NCBI GenBank assembly: GCA_938048505.1
Contig: CALIUX010000092.1
Coordinates: forward strand, 1-5,889
Direction: 5' to 3'
Length of the DNA: 5,889 nt
DNA from: an uncultured Pseudomonadales bacterium
GTDB lineage: Bacteria > Pseudomonadota > Gammaproteobacteria > Pseudomonadales > Cellvibrionaceae
The translations under genes and the position numbers were made by a program. The notes beneath the pieces were generated by a model, which saw nothing but the letters and a program-made list of their open reading frames with translations, ran no database searches and was not told the origin of the DNA. Every line of letters starts with the position of its first letter. The stretch's first letter is position 1. Below are positions 1 to 3,255 of the stretch, piece by piece.

Positions 1-2763
1 TCGGGTGATGACCCGTTAGACAGAGCGGGCTTGGCGCATTTTTTGGAGCACATGCTGTTTTTGGGCACACAAAAGTACCCAGATGCTGAAGCGTATCAAG
101 CCTATATTAAGCAGCATGGTGGTAGTCATAATGCCTATACCAGCATTAATCATACGAATTACTTTTTTGAAGTCGGCGCAGAGCATTTGAGTGGCGCTCT
201 GGATCGCTTTGCGCAATTTTTTATTCACCCGCTTTTTAATGAAGAGTACGTCGATCGTGAACGTAATGCCGTGCATTCTGAATTCCGCTCTAAATTTAGT
301 ACTGAATACCGCAGGCAAGAAGACGTCCTACGCCAGTTTGCGAACCCGCAGCATCCATTAGCCCGCTTTAGAACCGGCAACCTTGATACGCTGCACAATA
401 AAAATGGTGAACTGCGCCGAGCGCTGATTGATTTTTATCAAGATTACTATTCAGCAAGTAACATGCGCTTAGTTGTGCAGGGTAAAGAGTCATTGGCTGA
501 ACTCAAAAAAATGGTGCGCCCTCTTTTTGGTGGTGTTAAAGACTTTGAGGTTAAGCATCCACCGGTGCAGGAGCCACTTTATTCAGACAACTTATTGCCC
601 GCATCGGTCAGTATTGTGCCTTACAGCGAAGTCCGACAAGTTCAGTATCGCTTTCTAATGCCTAAAAATATGCAGTGGTTAAAAAAGCCATTGGGTTATT
701 TGGGTTTTTTACTCGGGCATGAAGGTGAAGGCAGTTTGTTATGGCTGTTGCATCAACAGGGGTGGGCTTCGACGCTTTCTGCAGGGCGTGCAGAGGGCTG
801 GCGGGATGGTGATACATTTGCGGTGAGCATTAACCTCTCACCTGAAGGCTTGCAGAATATTGATCAAATTGATTCTTTGATGTTTGCCTACATTAAGCAA
901 GTCGCTACACAAGGTATTGAATCATGGCGTTTTGATGAGCTCAAAACGCTCGGTGAAATCGATCTGCGTTTTGCTGAAAAACGTGATGGCATGATGGAGG
1001 TGAGCCACCTTGCGCGTAAGATGCAAAATGTCGAAAGCGCTCTCTTATTCACGGTTGATCATCGGTTGGGTGAGTTTGATCAAGCCTATATTCAGTCATT
1101 TGCTACACGGTTAACCCCTAGCAACCTACTGCGCGTGGTAACTGCACCTGAAATAGCAGGTGCAGAAGGCGAAGTAGAAGATGAAAAGCCATTAAGCGTT
1201 GGCGAGGCAGATAAACATACTGAGCCAACTGAACCGGTACAAGCCGTACATCAGCAAACGGCGGAAACAACAAGCAGTGAAACCTTGAATACCACTGCTT
1301 TGTATCAAGTGCCTTACCAGTTGAATAAGCATTACAAGCCCGCTACTGAATCTGCTGAAAAGTCTCTTGTTCAGCAATTAAAACTGCCCGAAAAAAACAG
1401 CTTTGTTCCCAAAGATCTTTCGCTTATTGATGCTGAATCGGTGCTGCCTGAGTTAATTCTCAGTACTTCACGTTTTGATGCCTGGCATGCTTTAGAGACC
1501 GATTTTAATGTTCCCAAGGCGCTTTTACGGGTGCGTTTAAAATCGGCTCTTGTTGAGCAAGATGTTCATCATGCAGCAATGGTCGCGCTACTTGCCGATG
1601 TATTACGTGCAGATATTAATCCCGTGACGTATCAGGCTGCCATGGCCGGAGCTAATTTTGGTGTCACGGCGACTCAGCGCGGACTGGATTTTAATATGAG
1701 TGGCTATAGCGATAGCCTTGAACCGCTACTCGATTACGTCTTAAAGCGTATCAGACTTTTCAGTAAAGGACGGGGCAAGCTTAAAAAAGCAGTAGATGTA
1801 CAGGGTATACAAAAAAATCTTATTAGGGGTTATCGTAATCAGCTGAAGGCAACGCCTTATCGTCAAATGATGGGGCGACTGGCTGCGCAAATATACAGCC
1901 CTTATTGGTCTTCTGAAGCTTTAGCAGATGCGCTCGAAGCAGTTACGCATGATGAGTTAGTCAGCTTTACCAAAAAGCTGTTTAAGCAAAGTGAAGTCAC
2001 GACTTTAACGTTGGGTAATCTCACATCATCTGATGCAAAGAAAATAGCCAAAAAGCTGAAAAAAAGTTTGGTGCGGGGGCGTAGCTTTAAGCCTAAAGCT
2101 GAGGCAAGAGTCGCTTTGATTGATGGTGCTTATGCGGTGGATATTGCCGCACAACATAAAGACCATGCTGCGCTTTTGTACTTCCAAGGTAAAGATGACT
2201 CTCTACAAGAGCAAGCATCGATGAAGCTTTTTACCCATATGCTAAGTGCTCCTTTTTACTCAAAACTGCGTACCGAGCAACAACTGGGATATATCGTATT
2301 TGGCAGCTATTACCCTGTGCGTGATATGCCTGGTGCAGTGTTCCTTGTTCAGTCGCCCAATACGGATGTTGTTGCGTTAAAGCGTGCAATGGATGGTTTT
2401 TTGAAGGGGTATACACCAGAATTTGAAACGGCTTTTCGGGTGCATCAATTGGCGCTTGTTGCTGAGCTTGCCGAGTCACCTAAGAATTTAGCAGAGCAAA
2501 CCAGTGATTATTGGCAAAGCATCAATAATGGTGATAAAGACTTTGACCGCAAGCAACAGTTGATATCAGCTATTGAAGCAATGGAGCCGGTCGCCTTTGC
2601 AAAATGGTACACCGAGTTCTTAGCGTTGAGCGCGAAGCGTTACTTGCTCTTTTATTCTCAGTCGGATGCTGATCAGTCAAAGTCGCTGACGTTTAAGGGC
2701 GTTTCACCCGCCCAAGAGAGCGAAACCTTTAAATTCAGACTGGATTCAGTTCGCTACCGTTAG
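1..2763 (+). CDS. M16A zinc metallopeptidase, pitrilysin/insulysin-like (5' end missing)
   Basis: This is the last 920 codons of a large M16 peptidase, a zinc enzyme that cuts oligopeptides inside a closed chamber formed by two halves. The frame is already open at base 1 with family sequence, so the true start lies upstream; TTG at 31 is inside the protein. HFLEH (window residues 13-17, bases 37-51) supplies two zinc histidines and the catalytic Glu16. The third ligand is Glu94 (bases 280-282), exactly 76 residues further on, as in E. coli pitrilysin. RTEQQLGY (residues 757-764) matches the substrate-binding Arg/Tyr signature of the inactive C-terminal half. The LPEKNSFVPKDLSLI segment also matches the family. 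About 75 residues are missing at the N-terminus, so any signal peptide (E. coli PtrA is periplasmic) cannot be seen. An acidic insert of about 45 residues lies near residues 386-433. The family call is firm; equivalence to ptrA is inferred. Confidence 0.95.
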   Translation, partial: SGDDPLDRAGLAHFLEHMLFLGTQKYPDAEAYQAYIKQHGGSHNAYTSINHTNYFFEVGAEHLSGALDRFAQFFIHPLFNEEYVDRERNAVHSEFRSKFSTEYRRQEDVLRQFANPQHPLARFRTGNLDTLHNKNGELRRALIDFYQDYYSASNMRLVVQGKESLAELKKMVRPLFGGVKDFEVKHPPVQEPLYSDNLLPASVSIVPYSEVRQVQYRFLMPKNMQWLKKPLGYLGFLLGHEGEGSLLWLLHQQGWASTLSAGRAEGWRDGDTFAVSINLSPEGLQNIDQIDSLMFAYIKQVATQGIESWRFDELKTLGEIDLRFAEKRDGMMEVSHLARKMQNVESALLFTVDHRLGEFDQAYIQSFATRLTPSNLLRVVTAPEIAGAEGEVEDEKPLSVGEADKHTEPTEPVQAVHQQTAETTSSETLNTTALYQVPYQLNKHYKPATESAEKSLVQQLKLPEKNSFVPKDLSLIDAESVLPELILSTSRFDAWHALETDFNVPKALLRVRLKSALVEQDVHHAAMVALLADVLRADINPVTYQAAMAGANFGVTATQRGLDFNMSGYSDSLEPLLDYVLKRIRLFSKGRGKLKKAVDVQGIQKNLIRGYRNQLKATPYRQMMGRLAAQIYSPYWSSEALADALEAVTHDELVSFTKKLFKQSEVTTLTLGNLTSSDAKKIAKKLKKSLVRGRSFKPKAEARVALIDGAYAVDIAAQHKDHAALLYFQGKDDSLQEQASMKLFTHMLSAPFYSKLRTEQQLGYIVFGSYYPVRDMPGAVFLVQSPNTDVVALKRAMDGFLKGYTPEFETAFRVHQLALVAELAESPKNLAEQTSDYWQSINNGDKDFDRKQQLISAIEAMEPVAFAKWYTEFLALSAKRYLLFYSQSDADQSKSLTFKGVSPAQESETFKFRLDSVRYR
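1142..1165 (+). repeat. Perfect 9-bp inverted repeat inside the peptidase gene
   Basis: CTGCACCTG (1142-1150) and CAGGTGCAG (1157-1165) are exact reverse complements separated by the six bases AAATAG. The hairpin sits in coding sequence where the conserved RVVTAPE segment gives way to the acidic insert. No T-run follows, so it is not a standard terminator. Coding constraint does not call for such symmetry, but a rough estimate is about 0.2 such hairpins by chance in a window of this size, so it may be coincidence. Confidence 0.6.
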
Positions 2764-2783
2764 GGGTGTTTTATCGCTCTCTT
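2714..2783 (+). repeat. 10-bp inverted repeat spanning the peptidase stop codon
   Basis: AAGAGAGCGA (2714-2723), in the last codons of the peptidase, is the exact reverse complement of TCGCTCTCTT (2774-2783) just past the TAG stop. Inside the loop AGCGAA (2719-2724) can alternatively pair with TTCGCT (2750-2755), and ACTG-GATT-CAGT (2739-2750) forms a tiny stem. Another TTCGCT lies at 2793-2798. It could protect or shape the 3' end of the mRNA. No U-run follows, so an intrinsic terminator cannot be claimed, and a repeat of this size over this spacing could arise by chance. Confidence 0.35.
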
Positions 2784-2884
2784 AAGTATAACTTCGCTGA
2801 TCTTCTGGCTATTTCTCTAAATGTGCTGGGTTTTTTGCTCCCGGCAAGATGCAGAGGATGTGCTCGCCAGCTAGAAATGTGAAG

Positions 2885-2907
2885 TTGACCTGTGTAGAAT
2901 CTGCGCC
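2885..2907 (+). promoter_or_regulatory. Possible sigma-70 promoter for aceE
   Basis: TAGAAT at 2895-2900 differs from the consensus -10 by one base. It is followed by a GC-rich stretch (CTGCGCC), like the discriminators of growth-rate-controlled gammaproteobacterial promoters. A good -35 at the right distance is lacking: the bases 16-18 upstream (around 2871-2878) match poorly. TTGACC at 2885-2890 is a fair -35 but lies only four bases from TAGAAT; paired with it at 17 bases would be the weak TCTTAC (2908-2913). If TAGAAT is used, transcription would start near 2907, giving an aceE leader of about 350 bases that begins just before the structured segment. Confidence 0.3.
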
Positions 2908-2919
2908 TCTTACGCACGT

Positions 2920-3040
2920 ACTGCTCATTCGCAGTCATCGGTGTGGTCTAGATATTCCCAAGAATGACTGCCTTTAATGAGTCATTTTGTAGCGGGTATC
3001 ACTGGCTGGGTATCACTTTTGATCCGATATCACCACACCG
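2920..3040 (+). promoter_or_regulatory. Candidate structured cis-regulatory RNA in the aceE leader
   Basis: Several inverted repeats fit one nested fold. Hairpin A: ACTGC (2920-2924) with GCAGT (2931-2935), loop of six. Long stem B: CGGTGTGGT (2939-2947) with ACCACACCG (3032-3040), then after a three-base bulge (CTA) GATAT (2951-2955) with ATATC (3027-3031), 14 pairs in all with an unbroken 3' arm. Inside B, hairpin C: AGAATGACT (2961-2969) with AGTCATTTT (2980-2988), nine pairs including one G-U, loop of ten. A competing pairing, GCAGTCAT (2931-2938) with ATGACTGC (2964-2971), uses strands of both A and C, so the two states exclude each other. That topology is seen in attenuators and riboswitches. 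I recognise no known riboswitch consensus. The ligand or signal, if any, is unknown, and the regulatory role is inferred from structure and position. Confidence 0.45.
2994..3017 (+). repeat. Tandem 10-base direct repeat GGGTATCACT
   Basis: GGGTATCACT occurs exactly at 2994-3003 and again at 3008-3017, a 14-base period with a four-base spacer. A shorter third copy of its core, TATCAC, is at 3028-3033, where it forms part of the 3' arm of the long stem of the leader RNA. The repeats could be protein-binding sites on DNA or RNA, or part of the leader fold. No known operator was recognised. Confidence 0.6.
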
Positions 3041-3074
3041 TACCGTCTGATGTCTATCAAACCGTTGTTGGCTA

Positions 3075-3089
3075 CAAGCAGCTTGCTTG
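3075..3089 (+). repeat. Small hairpin in the aceE leader
   Basis: CAAGC (3075-3079) pairs with GCTTG (3085-3089) across a five-base loop. The 3' arm belongs to CTTGCTTG (3082-3089), which recurs exactly at 3122-3129, so the 5' arm could also pair with the second copy. The stem is short and could be chance; it is listed because it lies in an otherwise structured leader. Confidence 0.25.
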
Positions 3090-3180
3090 AAGGCAATGGG
3101 TGTGAAGCCACCGGAATAAACCTTGCTTGCTATCGTGCTTCAATGTTGTTGCATGTAGATAACCAAGATTTCGATTAACT

Positions 3181-3204
3181 ACAAATGGATGGGACTCCGT
3201 TTGT
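3181..3204 (+). promoter_or_regulatory. 9-bp hairpin in the aceE leader
   Basis: ACAAATGGA (3181-3189) pairs with TCCGTTTGT (3196-3204) over a six-base loop (TGGGAC), eight Watson-Crick pairs and one G-U. A further T-G wobble (3180 with 3205) can close it. The hairpin lies 39 bases before the aceE ribosome binding site and is not followed by a U-run, so it is not a terminator. It may be part of the leader fold, an RNA-binding-protein site or an mRNA-stabilising element; which is not decidable here. Confidence 0.45.
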
Positions 3205-3223
3205 GATCCGTCATAGCTGAAAC

Positions 3224-3238
3224 TTGCGCAAAGCGCAG
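3224..3238 (+). promoter_or_regulatory. GC-rich hairpin just before the aceE ribosome binding site
   Basis: TGCGC (3225-3229) pairs with GCGCA (3233-3237) around an AAA loop; a T-G wobble (3224 with 3238) extends it to six pairs. It ends five bases upstream of GGGGAG. It does not itself hide the ribosome binding site, but it would keep the adjacent sequence folded and could influence ribosome access. Confidence 0.4.
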
Positions 3239-3243
3239 TGGAT

Positions 3244-3249
3244 GGGGAG
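3244..3249 (+). promoter_or_regulatory. aceE ribosome binding site
   Basis: GGGGAG ends six bases before ATG at 3256, a near-ideal Shine-Dalgarno spacing. It fixes the start of aceE; the protein then begins in register with the N-terminus of E. coli AceE (ETQEWLDAL against ETRDWLQAI), which supports this choice. Confidence 0.85.
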
Positions 3250-3255
3250 TTTTTA

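Larger units (their letters stand above)
2764..3255. other. Gene-free intergenic region / long aceE leader
   Basis: This 492-base stretch separates the peptidase from aceE. Neither strand carries a protein gene that I can support: the forward frames hold only short open stretches without ribosome binding sites (17 aa at 2821-2874, 28 aa at 2964-3050, 42 aa at 3050-3178). The first ~120 bases show a 7-bp hairpin with one G-T pair (2824-2830 with 2840-2846, loop of nine bases) but no T-run behind it, so no clear terminator for the peptidase. From about 2885 onward the region carries a possible promoter, a nested set of inverted repeats, tandem repeats and two hairpins near the aceE ribosome binding site, each listed separately. 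The length and structure suggest a regulatory 5' leader. Confidence 0.8.

Noticed and set aside
31..33. TTG as the start codon of the peptidase
   Set aside because: The frame is open and family-like back to base 1, and starting here would delete the N-terminal strand and linker that precede the zinc motif.
2824..2846. Hairpin TGCTGGG/CCCGGCA as a terminator for the peptidase gene
   Set aside because: The T-run lies in the loop, not after the stem, so it does not fit an intrinsic terminator in either direction.
2821..2874. 17-codon frame starting at ATG 2821
   Set aside because: No Shine-Dalgarno sequence, very short, and probably upstream of the aceE transcription start.
3019..3034. FNR/Anr-like site TTGAT...ATCAC
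   Set aside because: The half-sites are five bases apart instead of four and the second ends in C rather than A.
3091..3130. Riboswitch-like stretch (GGCAATGG...GCCACC...ATAAACC) compared with fluoride, cobalamin and thiamine diphosphate aptamers
   Set aside because: The conserved core positions of these aptamers, as I know them, are not reproduced; only short words match.
3202..3216. CRP-like site starting TGTGA
   Set aside because: The second half (TCACA) is absent at the required spacing.
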